From: Schistosoma haematobium
Lineage: Eukaryota; Platyhelminthes; Trematoda; Strigeidida; Schistosomatidae
Direction: 5' to 3'
NCBI RefSeq assembly: GCF_000699445.3
Contig: NC_067197.1
Span: 9,616,152 to 9,680,151, forward strand
Length of the DNA: 64,000 nt
Shown: one piece after another, positions 34,601 to 39,998 of the stretch
How positions within the stretch are numbered: the first letter of the stretch is position 1
How the letters are laid out: each line of letters opens with the position of its first letter
Program-made: the position numbers and the translations under genes
The notes under the pieces: generated by a model
The model's input: only the letters and a program-made list of their open reading frames with translations
Told to the model about the DNA's origin: nothing
The model's database searches: none

Positions 34601-36141
34601 TTAGTATCTGATTAAAGAATGATCTGTTTTAGTTCCTTGTTTTATTAAAATAATGAATCCATCGAATATAATATTATGTATCTTACTAATATTTTTGTTG
34701 CATTTCTATTTGTATAATCTCATAGGTTTTCGCGTATTTATTAAATGATGCCATTCTGTTAGTTGTATCTGATAAAGATGTTCTTGATACTCGTCGACCA
34801 TCATGTTTAGTCTACAAACCAATAACTTTCAATTCAATCAGCTTTCAAGATTATGACATATCAGGTTAGTCGGTTTTTTTAGTCAAGTTATTTTACTAAA
34901 CGTCTGTGAAGTATGGAATGATAGTTTAATGTTTACATCTACTGACAATATCCATAATTCAACTTTGTGTCTAATCTCATTTTTACGTGTATACTACTTG
35001 TTTAAGAACATTTACGTAATGTTTTGAAACTGTTGATAGTCAGATACTGTTAAGTTCTTATTTTGCACGTTCAGAGAGTATATACCTCACGATTGTAGAT
35101 TAACACAATAGTCTGCTTTGAAACGGTTTTGCTCACAATAACGCAGAGCATCATGTTTAGATAAGCTGTTAAGTTAGCAAAATTTAGCTTAAAAATCTTC
35201 ATAGAATATCCAGAAAAAAAAGAATATTTCTAGCGAGCAACTTTTCAATAGCTTCTTCAGTCTGTTCAGTTATAAATCCAGAAATAATGTATTACATTCG
35301 ACCCTATATTAGGGTTTATATTTGGAATTCATGGTTGAATTAATAGGTGTTCTAAGATAAAATAGTGAACTATTCAATTCTGTCGTAAATACTAGTAATA
35401 ATACCCAATAGCTTATTCCGGTTTTGGTGTGTGAGGATTTAATTTGACATCTAACGTTTGTAAATTGATTACTTCATTCACTAAGCAATAGATGTTGGGA
35501 TAACAATAAAAAATTATCAGAATTATGTAGTCAGGTAAATAGTGCTGAATCTTAACCAAATTATCTGTCATTCTAAACGTATCATTACTTTAGAAGACGG
35601 ATCATTGAACGTTTGTGTTTCTCATGTCTCTTCAAGATCAAATAACAGCTACCACTGATTACCTGACTGACTGTGTGAGTTTTTTGGGCACACGCAACTT
35701 GATTGTAACTTTGCATACATTGGATCCCTTTGACCTATTCTCCTAAATATTACACTTGTTTTGTAAAACTATTTTTGAGTTCATTAGAGGAACAGATCAG
35801 CTTATCCATCAGGATAGGGTAGGTCAGCTTAAAGAGTTTTCGATTGGCTTAGCTTCATCATAAAACTACATAAGTTAAGCAGTAATACTACTCTATTTTT
35901 ATTCTAGTGGATTGGCGCTATTAATAGATTTGGTTAAGTTCTACTTCATTGACTACAATAAATATTCTAACAAACTAACATATTCCTTTGCAAATTCATT
36001 TCAGCTTTATCATTTTTATTAATACTTACAAATGGAACAACATTAAAATTTGATTGTTCTACATTAGAAATTAAACTTGTATGGAAAACACTTATTCAAC
36101 AACAAATCATAATCAATAATAATGTGAGCAATTATTCTTAA
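7009..36141 (+). CDS. RGS3-like C2-PDZ protein with Dbl-homology (RhoGEF) and PH domains; 12 exons traced, 5' end missing
   Basis: Exons: 7009-7067, 7842-7945, 9350-9412, 12097-12586, 16521-16890, 18875-19479, 24040-24669, 25564-25623, 25741-25834, 31425-31960, 34726-34864, 36005-36141. All junctions are GT-AG and phases join in frame to give 1,094 residues plus stop. The C2 domain spans about residues 1-100. WYYLLG near 156, then a PDZ at 239-361 beginning ITIPK and carrying the GYGF loop, resemble the C2-PDZ half of vertebrate RGS3 as I remember it. DH pieces follow: GINAYRTGLQ/NSLFYNIVE, DRLKYFYELRKEYP, and LPSEIPRCLLNGLKNIEKFT. Then comes a PH-like segment (VFAYLLNDAILLVV, final KLVWKTL). 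A likely role is a membrane-associated scaffold or GEF for a Rho-family GTPase. The DH CR3 lacks the usual QR pair, so exchange activity is uncertain. No RGS domain was seen downstream. The 5' exons remain unidentified. Confidence 0.8.
7100..7349. repeat. possible 250-bp solo LTR-like repeat in intron
   Basis: It begins TGTGACAGTC and ends TTCACTACA, with a promoter-like A+T core and TACCCCCGCC near the end, in a style seen in short BEL/Pao-type LTRs. I see no matching target duplication and no second copy in the window. Confidence 0.25.
7842..7945 (+). CDS. exon 2 (C2 domain)
   Basis: Acceptor TTTTTAG, donor GTAAGT. Encodes VRIAPKYSPN, then TKSVPDCTAPVFNEKFS, which matches the C2 signature of threonine/lysine-rich strand followed by P-x-F-N-E-x-F. 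Ends in phase 2. Confidence 0.85.
8690..8868 (+). repeat. 3' tail of an RTE-like non-LTR element
   Basis: It matches the tail after the RT fragment at 37.2-38.3 kb and the copy at 30.9 kb: CAATCTTTCTTTTATATATTACCACC, ATGAATTCGGTGTTCATCTT and a terminal GTAGCTGACTGACTGACTG simple repeat. It is a dead 5'-truncated copy. Confidence 0.7.
8990..9175 (-). repeat. fragment of dispersed repeat also at 17.1 kb
   Basis: TTTATTTATTTGAACACATA and TTGGTACAAGGGGG recur at 17141-17180 with small changes. A small open frame on the minus strand is not convincing as a gene. Confidence 0.5.
9350..9412 (+). CDS. exon 3 (C2 domain)
   Basis: Acceptor CTTTATAG, donor GTAAGT. Encodes FEISHISHNDRLYIELYLNQ, the penultimate C2 strands (L-x-I-x-V/L-Y/W). 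Phase 2 on both sides joins cleanly. Confidence 0.85.
9590..9800 (-). mobile_element. decayed Sm-alpha-type SINE with inactive hammerhead
   Basis: The minus strand carries the order of the Sm-alpha unit at 27.9 kb: B-box-like segment, ACATCCAACTAACAAGTCCC, then GAGTCCTGGATT. The ribozyme core reads CTAACAA instead of CTGANGA and GGAAC instead of GAAAC, so self-cleavage should be lost. Confidence 0.6.
10185..10330 (-). repeat. minus-strand non-LTR 3' tail, decayed
   Basis: GTCAGTTGGTCAGTAATGAG, ATACATATATGCTTCGGTTC and AAGTTACCACGTCCTGCTTA together are the reverse complement of the RTE-like tail (compare 8.8 kb). Other minus copies lie at 22.0, 23.0 and 30.1 kb. Confidence 0.5.
10805..10853. 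repeat. (TAT)n microsatellite
   Basis: About sixteen perfect TAT/ATT units in intron 3. A related AAT tract is exonic at 31616. Confidence 0.9.
11100..11385. repeat. head-to-head SINE composite (imperfect palindrome)
   Basis: A minus-strand tRNA-derived SINE (about 11104-11275; reverse B-box ATTCGAACCC) is followed by the tail of a plus-strand copy (11312-11385). ATGAGTCAATTGAAGC at 11104 is mirrored by GCTTCAATTGACTCAT at 11323. Central motif CTAACCTCAACCGATC is shared with the composites at 21.4 and 28.7 kb. Confidence 0.7.
11386..12096. other. end of intron 3, nothing recognised
   Basis: Two adjacent open frames (11336-11545, 11578-11784) have no recognisable motif, no flanking splice signals in the gene phase, and begin at weak starts. 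A (TA)7-like run lies at 11855-11870. Confidence 0.4.
12097..12586 (+). CDS. exon 4 (end of C2 domain and linker to PDZ)
   Basis: Acceptor TATATAG, donor GTAAGT, ends in phase 0. It starts FGYENAIFLGGMSFNIRRL, the last C2 strand (fiG-x-M-S-F-x-v), then a serine/asparagine-rich linker containing SQWYYLLGQN at about residue 156. That WYYLLG motif also follows the C2 domain in RGS3. Ends SFTRKK just before the PDZ. Confidence 0.85.
13006..13359 (+). pseudogene. RTE endonuclease fragment
   Basis: 117 residues of an exonuclease-endonuclease-phosphatase fold. WNVRTVWETG and AISENHW (Asn and catalytic Glu equivalents) are present. The frame stops at 13357 and continues in another frame with CYAPTNDNND, so it is truncated by a frameshift. 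Confidence 0.8.
14352..14821 (-). repeat. LTR of a second LTR-element family, nested in the RTE copy
   Basis: On the minus strand it starts TGATATGACGGGG right after a polypurine tract (AATAAGGGAGG, 14822-14832) and ends CCTGATATAACA. The 470-bp length and TG...CA ends fit an LTR. Confidence 0.6.
14822..14960 (-). mobile_element. 3' internal fragment of the nested LTR element
   Basis: Read on the minus strand it contains TTGTAACTTGGGCATATCAG then CAACATTATTTCG, AATTTAAAGTCA and a purine tract. The same order occurs at 2005-2134 in the 5' array, so the two families share their terminal internal sequence. It ends abruptly at about 14960 where RTE sequence resumes. Confidence 0.55.
16011..16520. 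other. end of intron 4, with decayed SINE
   Basis: 16200-16345 resembles the tRNA-derived SINE body (TCCCATACTAGGATGAAGTA, CCGTCCAGTCCTTCTTG, CTACATAACCCC tail). The rest is A+T-rich and featureless up to the CTTTCTACAG acceptor. Confidence 0.45.
16521..16890 (+). CDS. exon 5 (PDZ domain)
   Basis: Acceptor CTTTCTACAG, donor GTGAGT, phase 0 to 1. Begins ITIPKSESGYGFTL: GYGF is the carboxylate-binding loop. A roughly 35-residue loop precedes FRIHSVQKDSPADQVGLPVG, the classic PDZ core, then AYLLGIGNTLL and a C-terminal helix and strand. The whole PDZ is in one exon. The long loop between strands B and C is unusual. Confidence 0.9.
17140..17660 (-). repeat. dispersed repeat, inverted partner of 19790-20190
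   Basis: Contains the reverse complement of the 19.8-kb copy: GGATACTGGAGCCCATATGC here against GCATATGGGCTCCAGTATCC there, and GGTGGTTTTCTTAGAAGGCC against GGCCTCCTAAGAAAACCACC. Partial copies also at 9.0 and 59.75 kb. It has no coherent coding frame. Confidence 0.75.
17661..18874. other. rest of intron 5 with decayed SINE pieces
   Basis: 18405-18490 and 18490-18740 carry tRNA-like heads (ATGGTGTAGTAGAGAGGACG, GTTCAGGCTCAAGTCTCC; GTGGGTTCGAACTTC) and the body motif AGTAAGAAGACACC. Otherwise featureless. An open frame at 18487-18744 is inside this repeat and rejected. Confidence 0.4.
18875..19479 (+). CDS. exon 6 (low-complexity linker and start of DH domain)
   Basis: Acceptor TTCATTTTAG, donor GTTAGT, phase 1 to 0. 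About 150 residues of S/N/T-rich linker, then ILTLAPPILNLKWEDVCLDE and the first DH helix: LTYGINAYRTGLQKIANLHP and DLNSLFYNIVE, matching DH conserved region 1 (Y-x-x-x-L and L-F-x-N-I-x-E). Flanked by inverted repeats on both sides. Confidence 0.8.
19790..20190 (+). repeat. dispersed repeat, inverted partner of 17140-17660
   Basis: See 17140-17660. Open frames on both strands (19615-20091 minus, 19916-20185 plus) lie inside it but are not conserved in the other copy, so they are not called as genes. Confidence 0.75.
20191..20690. other. intron 6 interior
   Basis: 20270-20365 resembles the RTE-like 3' tail (CTTGAACCAATGTCTATGTG, CCAGGTTCGATATTGC). Nothing else recognised. Confidence 0.4.
20690..20960 (+). 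repeat. dispersed repeat with telomere-like CCCTAA motif, copy 1
   Basis: Shares with 50310-50570 the order GAATTTTGGCATTTTAACTG, ATCTCGTGAT, TCTAATTCCTAACCCTAAC, CCTAATTCCTCACA, ATAACCCTCATTT and GTAAGTAGGTG. Degenerate CCCTAA-type motifs sit in the middle. Confidence 0.7.
21447..21905. repeat. head-to-head SINE composite (long imperfect palindrome)
   Basis: A minus-strand tRNA-derived SINE (about 21449-21612; reverse B-box GGATTCGAACCC) is joined through a palindromic centre (arms 21624-21676 and 21719-21774, loop about 42 nt) to a plus-strand SINE (about 21786-21905; head GGCTGGCTCAGTGGTCTAGA). The central arms share AAATTGAGCGA with only a few mismatches. Confidence 0.8.
21906..24039. 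other. rest of intron 6
   Basis: Holds decayed minus-strand non-LTR tails at about 22037-22100 and 22985-23330 (TTGGTTCGAGTTACCAC motif) and a Sm-alpha remnant at 23690-23840. No exon is visible between 19480 and 24039, and the flanking exons are both phase 0. Confidence 0.45.
23690..23840 (-). mobile_element. decayed Sm-alpha-type SINE, hammerhead lost
   Basis: AGGACTACAATTGATCACTC and GTGCATCCTGAGC match the 3' half of the Sm-alpha copy at 27.9 kb. The minus strand reads ATGATGAG, CGAATAGGAC, then TTCTGGATTC: the core GAAA and stem III are deleted, so no ribozyme. Confidence 0.55.
24040..24669 (+). CDS. exon 7 (insert within DH domain, then DH conserved region 2)
   Basis: Acceptor AAAATCTACAG, donor GTTAGT, phase 0 on both sides. 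Starts NGCLPYALSN upstream of the ATG at 24115. About 150 residues of S/N/P-rich sequence with a basic patch (GLHKRFSFLFKLRKS), then IVGLTLNNLLNQCVDYTNVY and DRLKYFYELRKEYPHLRLFLK, which fits DH region 2 (F-x-x-Y-x-x-Y). The low-complexity stretch is therefore an insert inside the DH fold. Confidence 0.8.
24670..25563. other. intron 7
   Basis: 25405-25505 resembles a decayed plus-strand SINE body (CCATACTAGGAAGAAGC, GTGCTCCATAGTTTTC). Open frames at 25028-25252 (minus) and 25228-25509 (plus) have no motif. Confidence 0.4.
25564..25623 (+). CDS. exon 8 (DH domain)
   Basis: 60 nt, 20 codons. Acceptor CTTTACAG, donor GTATGT, phase 0 on both sides. Encodes NQAMEPGVPILSLFLTLPSE, leading into DH conserved region 3. 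Skipping it would keep frame but remove part of the core helix. Confidence 0.8.
25741..25834 (+). CDS. exon 9 (DH conserved region 3)
   Basis: Acceptor TTATCTTTAG, donor GTAACT, phase 0 to 1. Encodes IPRCLLNGLKNIEKFTSDQH and DRPALEKCIK, matching the I-P-R-Y-x-L-L-L-x-x-L-x-K-x-T helix of DH domains. In the joined protein the residues before IPR are SE where most DH domains have QR. Confidence 0.85.
25835..26735. other. start of intron 9, nothing recognised
   Basis: A+T-rich, no motif. Open frame reading on from the exon ends at 25957 and is intron read-through. Confidence 0.4.
26740..27590 (+). mobile_element. heavily decayed RTE-like RT C-terminus and 3' tail
   Basis: Readable in shifting frames: SDEIS, DIRLP, GRAHRVAVRYVLLY, NHRCLQDVARVFWD, then a tail with GTGACGACGTGAACCAATGC and TTCTACGTTGTGTTTGACTG. 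Same order as the better copy at 37.2-38.3 kb. Many stops. Confidence 0.65.
27890..28146 (-). mobile_element. Sm-alpha-type SINE with hammerhead ribozyme
   Basis: On the minus strand: a tRNA-like 5' head from 28142, pol III B-box-like GAGTTCGAGTCCC (about 28084-28096), the hammerhead (28003-28060) and a 3' part with GGCAATATCGAGGCATACGC. The Sm-alpha family of schistosomes is known to combine a pol III promoter with a hammerhead. It is the best preserved of three copies in this window. Confidence 0.75.
28003..28060 (-). ncRNA. type I hammerhead ribozyme with intact core
   Basis: On the minus strand: stem I AUCCAG/CUGGAU; core CUGACGA (28047-28041); stem II GUCC/GGAC with loop CAAACA; GAAA (28026-28023); then a very short stem III; predicted cleavage after the C at 28015. 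The invariant core is complete. The base before UC is A (AUC) where the usual family site is GUC, so the C-G pair of the already tiny stem III is a C-A mismatch and activity may be reduced. Confidence 0.75.
28147..28724. other. intron 9 interior, nothing recognised
   Basis: A+T-rich with a poly-T run near 28656. No motif. Confidence 0.4.
28725..29150. repeat. decayed head-to-head SINE composite
   Basis: Minus-oriented body (ATTGAAAACCTGGAAGTACC, ACGGTTTTCTCGTCCTAATA, TTGACCACTAAGTCATTG), then the shared centre TCTAACTTCTACCAATCTAC and TTGTGCGACCAT, then a plus-oriented body (GCTTGATTCTCGTGTGCGGG, AGTCCGACACAGACGAAACG). Same plan as 21447-21905. Confidence 0.6.
29151..30030. other. intron 9 interior, nothing recognised
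   Basis: No open frame or motif of note. Confidence 0.4.
30030..30320 (-). repeat. minus-strand non-LTR 3' tail, decayed
   Basis: GTTCAGCCAGTCAAAAGC, CGTAGAACCTTGTACATATA and GTTCAAGTTACCGTATAATA are the reverse complement of the RTE-like tail. A small open frame at 30218-30400 minus is within or beside it and not called. Confidence 0.5.
30900..31118 (+). repeat. 3' tail of an RTE-like element
   Basis: AGATTAAAATCGCTTCATAT, CTACGAACCAATTCTTTCTT, CCTGGTCCTACGTTGTAGCT: matches 38130-38330 closely. A 5'-truncated dead copy just upstream of exon 10. Confidence 0.75.
31425..31960 (+). CDS. exon 10 (end of DH domain with poly-Asn insert; linker to PH)
   Basis: Acceptor TTTCTATAG, donor GTAAGT, phase 1 to 0. 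Joins as KCIKVLSDALTCQSYSHT, continuing the last DH helix, then an S/T-rich insert with 18 Asn codons in a row (31616-31669). NVKENLQLAKLMKYILPPLF resumes the helix, followed by NPSEWSSINHYIIYKS, probably the DH-PH linker and first PH strands. Ends SYRGP. Confidence 0.8.
31616..31669 (+). repeat. exonic (AAT)18 microsatellite encoding poly-Asn
   Basis: Eighteen uninterrupted AAT codons in exon 10, preceded by a run of ACT (Thr) codons. Likely length-polymorphic without frameshift when whole units change. Confidence 0.9.
32137..32531 (+). pseudogene. RTE-like reverse transcriptase fragment, copy A
   Basis: Frame 32143-32463 carries LEYADDIVLFGEDADKMQS (the YADD catalytic box), FSPSKCKLLLQDW, FTYLGSLI and a TGA stop after LRHLWRR. 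Clearly the same sequence as 37266-37662 with few substitutions and the same stop. Truncated at both ends; the 3' end abuts an LTR fragment. Confidence 0.85.
32532..32980 (-). repeat. truncated LTR related to the array LTR
   Basis: Minus strand starts TGTTGTATCCCGATAAGAAT at 32980 and keeps the array-LTR layout: CCTCTTATTATGAGC, ACTATTATTGTACGATTTAC, CTCCCTCATTCACAGCCAC, ATATAAACTCAGTATGC. Its 3' end is lost at about 32531 where it meets RT copy A. Confidence 0.65.
33933..34274 (+). other. unexplained open frame in intron 10
   Basis: 113 codons open from 33933 to a TAA at 34274, with no in-frame ATG near the start (TTG). The product is F/L/S-rich with no domain I recognise (for example YLVEFGYFEFFLELCYSNN). 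It could be an exon of an unrecognised nested gene, a transposon relic, or chance. Confidence 0.2.
34726..34864 (+). CDS. exon 11 (PH domain)
   Basis: Acceptor TAATCTCATAG, donor GTTAGT, phase 0 to 1. Encodes VFAYLLNDAILLVVSDKD, the PH strand pair F-L-F/L-N-D-x-L-L, then LVYKPITFNSISFQDYD. Fits PH strands 3-5. Confidence 0.8.
34865..36004. other. intron 11, nothing recognised
   Basis: A+T-rich, no motif or long open frame. Confidence 0.4.
36005..36141 (+). CDS. exon 12 (PH C-terminal helix, stop)
   Basis: Acceptor CATTTCAG, phase 1. Encodes ALSFLLILTNGTTLKFDCST and LEIKLVWKTLIQQQI with the invariant PH Trp, ends VSNYS then TAA at 36139-36141. A GTGAGC at 36124 could act as an alternative donor in phase 0, so a longer isoform cannot be excluded. 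Confidence 0.75.
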
Positions 36142-36168
36142 ATAACTCAAATGTATTTTACCAATATA

Positions 36169-36174
36169 AATAAA
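36169..36174 (+). terminator. AATAAA poly(A) signal candidate
   Basis: Lies 28 nt after the stop codon of the C2-PDZ-DH-PH gene. It would give a very short 3' UTR. Confidence 0.4.
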
Positions 36175-36610
36175 TTTTATCAATTGACCAATTCATGAAG
36201 TGACTATCTCTTTGTTTGTTTGTTTATTTTTTATGCTTTGAAACTATTCAAAATGGTTTGATCTTTTTTCTTTCTTTCTTCATAGAAATCTTCACTTAGT
36301 TATATTGATATTTTGTAAAAAATTTTATCCTTAATCCGATATGGTGACAAAATATTGACATTTGATAATCAATCTTATTGTTGTTGCTGCTGATGATGAT
36401 GATGATTAAAACAATTTTTTTATTTCTTTGAATTCCTTGAATTTCTTATTTGGAACTTTCTTGAATGTAGTATGTATTCAACTTGAGAAAAAACAAAACA
36501 AAGAAGGAACATTGTAATTTTAATGTGATTCTATTTTTGCTTTTAAATTCCGTTTTAATAGTACCAGTTGTATTTCTTTTTGTTTTTTTCAAAAAAAAAT
36601 TCTATCTCTA

Positions 36611-36643
36611 ACATACACTAACAAGTTAGTTGTTAGTGTATGT
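36611..36643. other. perfect 14-bp hairpin
   Basis: ACATACACTAACAA (36611-36624), loop GTTAG, TTGTTAGTGTATGT (36630-36643). No mismatch. About 470 nt downstream of the stop codon at 36141. Confidence 0.85.
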
Positions 36644-36649
36644 GTATTA

Positions 36650-37224
36650 TGTAATCAGGAATGTTATATTATTATGGTCATTTAGTAGTAATGTCAATCT
36701 ATTTCATTCCCCCCCCACCTTAGAATTCTATTTAAATAACTCAAATAACATGGTTTTCTGATCTTAACCATAAAGCAAACAATTTTTATGTAATTTGTTT
36801 TTGGTGAAATTAGCGGTTTCTTATTTATTTTTATATAAATTAATCGTATCATGATTTTAAATAATAATTTATTTGTAGGCCTTATGATATTATGGTATCT
36901 TTGCTTCAATACTGAAAGTCACATTCATTAAGTTGATCGTGTTTTTTTTTTGTTTTTGTGGGAAATATGAATAATTTCGACATCAATGTTTTCTATATAC
37001 CTTGATCAAGTCAATCAGATTGAAGGTAGTTTTCAGGAAGCTATTCACCTGGATTTCACCGTAGTTATCATTCATCAGAAAGGAATATCTACAATATTCA
37101 TTGAATTTGTGTTGACTTTAGGATTCGAGTGCATATTACCCAGTTTCACGGACTGTGATATTACCATTATGTAATTCAAGGTATAACTGAACTTCCATAG
37201 GACTAATATATTCACAATTCCTTA
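36650..37224. other. no gene recognised
   Basis: A+T-rich. Small frames at 36694-36909 (minus) and 36986-37174 (plus) have no motif. Confidence 0.4.
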
Positions 37225-38335
37225 GTTATCGTCTACTGAATTCTCGGGTATTGGTCTCCATCCAGGAGGTCCACTTATCGACTTAGAATACGCAGATGAT
37301 ATAGTCCTGTTTGGTGAAGACGCTGATAAAATGCAGAGTAGTTTGGTAGCACTAAGCAACAATGCCAGAATGTTTGACATGCGCTTCTCTCCCTCTAAAT
37401 GCAAGTTGTTGCTTCAGGACTGGTCTGCGTCAACACCTGAACTAAGGATATGGAGTGAAGTAGTTGAACGCGTTGACAACTTCACTTATCTTGGAAGTCT
37501 GATCAGCCCTAATGGGTTGGTGTCTGACGAAATCTGTGCAGGGATTCGAAAAGCTCGTTTAGCTTTTACCAACTTGCGTCACCTTTGGCGAAGGTGAAAT
37601 ATCCGTCTATCAATAAAAGGACGAGTATACTGCGCGGCAGTCCGTTCTGTTTTAATTTACGGCTGCGAAACATGGCCATTAAGATTAGAAGACACTCGTA
37701 AGCTACTAGTATTTGACCACAGATGCCTTAGAAATATTGCTGGCGTCTGCTGGGATCGCCGGGTAAGTAGTAGTGAGGTTAGACGCAGGGTATCAGGTTA
37801 TGATGGTAAATCAGTTGATGAGGTTGTGAATCTTCATCGACTGAGATGGTTGGGCCACGTGTTACGTATGCCTGAACACCGATTACCACGACGTGCAATG
37901 CTATCCGGTATTGGAGATGGTTGGAAGAAAGTTAGGGGCGGCCAAACCAAAACGTGGCACCAGTGCTTGAAGTCACTAACTTCTAGTCTGAGCCATGTTG
38001 GTAGATGCAGACTACTTGTTTGGGGTCTGCGTGACTATCGTAACCAATGGTTGGAGACTCTTGGTGACATGCCTCAGAATCGATCACAGTGGCGCCGGTG
38101 TATGCACTCTCTATCTTCCCTTAAACTAAGAGATTAAAATTGCTTTATGTCTTTCTTTCTACGAACCAATTCTTTCTTCCTGTACTATATCCTTATTGCA
38201 ATCTTTCTTTTATATATTACCACCTCTGAATTAACTACTTTTATGAATCGGGTGTCCATCTTGTTGTGTTAATGAGGTGTGACAACTTGGACCGAGCATA
38301 TATGTGCCTGGTCCTACGTTGTAGCTGACTGACTC
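37225..38335 (+). mobile_element. 5'-truncated RTE-like non-LTR retrotransposon, RT C-terminus plus 3' tail
   Basis: Begins with GIGLHPGGPLIDLEYADDIV around 37240. Frame 37331-37597 ends at a TGA (RR*NIRLSIKGR), then continues in frame with YCAAVRSV, LIYGCETWP and the frame 37826-38137 (HRLRWLGHVLRMPEHRLPRR, RDYRNQWLETLGDM, stop 38137). The 3' tail to about 38335 ends in a TGACTGACT simple repeat. The copy is long but 5'-truncated and interrupted. Confidence 0.85.
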
Positions 38336-38339
38336 TTCA

Positions 38340-39640
38340 GTGGTGATCGAATTCTCTTAATCAAGTTACAATGTGACCACTAGTCTACTTGATTTAACAT
38401 TGCGTGTAGCACGTTCATATGTTAGGTGGCTGGAAGTAGTCAGCAGGAAAACGATCTAGTTTTCGTGTTAGTTATAATTTGCCGGCAAAGTGTACTTGTA
38501 ATAATATCTATTTTGAAATATGTTAATTGTACAGTCCGTTGGTAGTCAGTAACTTTGGTTAGCAAGGTTTTCGGGTCAGGACCTGCTGGATAACTGTAAT
38601 CGTTGGTTGAAGAGTCTGGGTAACATCTCAAAAGCGCTATTTGGGACGAGATTAGTGCGAACAAGATAAGCTGGACGATTAGAAAACAACCTCACATAAG
38701 GGCAGAGAAATAAGTTAGAAACCCTGGAAGAAAGATTATATTTAAAACATCCGTAACTGTAATAAAGTAACTATATGTAGCAACGAATGTGATCTTTGGA
38801 CACAGTGAAAATTCTAAATCAGATGTAAGATCAGCCGATCGGATAATAGTAAAGGGTAGTGGGGACGTATGAATTGTTTGGAAGTTACCTCGGGTTTTCT
38901 CATACGTCGAAACTACCATTTATTGTCAAAAAATGAGGGAAAATAGGATTTGAGATTTTCCTAGCAATATTAAATATGTCATTCTTGCCACGATGTTTTT
39001 CTAACTATTACTTTCCATCTTACCGTTTCCTCTTTGATTTAAGTCTACCTTAACAATACAAATAGTTTTAATCTGATTATAAAACGATTTGGGTAAAGAA
39101 TGTCATTGAACTGTTTGTGTGAACATGTCATGAATTTCGTGTTGAAAACACCAATAGAAGTGACACTGACCCAGCAAAGTTGATATACATTTAAAATGAG
39201 ACCAAAATAAGAATGTTGCAAAAGTCACACAGTGTGTTTCTATAAAAAGAAATACATCAGATCAGTAGTCCAACAATCTTGAATTATGGAGTTTCCTATT
39301 ACCACATTCGCTGAGCGGAAGGATCCAAATTGATCTAGACGTTAAAATAATAGTTGATGAACATGAATGCGGACAAAACACAACTACGGTAAGAGTTCTC
39401 TTACTGTCTGAAGGTAAGGGGTCAAATGGCATTGTAGCGTGGCATCGAGTCGAGGTTGACTATAATCACCACTACAGGAAGGTCGCGTACCAGTTAGCCG
39501 ATAAGATCCCCGTAAGCCGATTATCAGAAGGCAGTTGATGGCTGTAGTCGAGATGTATTTGTTGGCGATCTCGTGGTATCGAAAGAATACAGAGGTCGTG
39601 CCAATGGAGTAAAAGTGTGGTGGCACGGTTTAAACGTTAG
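38340..39640. other. no gene; one RT-like trace
   Basis: 38563-38640 resembles the extreme RT C-terminus (GATAACTGTAATCGTTGGTT, GAAGAGTCTGGG) as at 27.3 and 38.0 kb. Open frames at 38440-38664, 38692-38919 and 39384-39626 (all minus) have no motif. Confidence 0.35.
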
Positions 39641-39650
39641 GTCTTTTCGA

Positions 39651-39895
39651 AATGTGCCCGCCCTTTCGTTTCAACGACCTTGAACGGCTTGACTAGAGGC
39701 GGTCATTCCGTATTTCAATTGCCGTGGGTTGGTTGGATTGCATGAGTATCAAGTTTTTTCATATATAAGTCATCTTATGATACATAAAAAAGCACGAAAT
39801 AAATACCAAAACCATTAATTTAGCGTTCTCTGTTTTGTAGTGTACACTTTGGCTCTGTTGTTGCTTTGTAATTTGATCTTTGATCCCAACAACTG
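39651..39895 (+). promoter_or_regulatory. likely promoter and 5' leader of the SWIM-domain relic (repeated at 43.97 kb)
   Basis: Contains ATATATAAG (TATA-like, near 39763) and TCTCTGTTTTGTAGTGTACAC downstream. The same order (TTTCGTAATTCAACTGCATG, TTTAAGTGG, TCTGTTTTGTAGTGCACACG) recurs at 43970-44190 without the coding part. Confidence 0.4.
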
Positions 39896-39998
39896 TAGTA
39901 ACGCTCAACGAAATGTCAAGTCACAGGTAAATCCTAAGTATTTGTAGTATTTCCTTGGGTTATTATTGTTGCAAGGAATAACTTTTTAATAATTAGTC

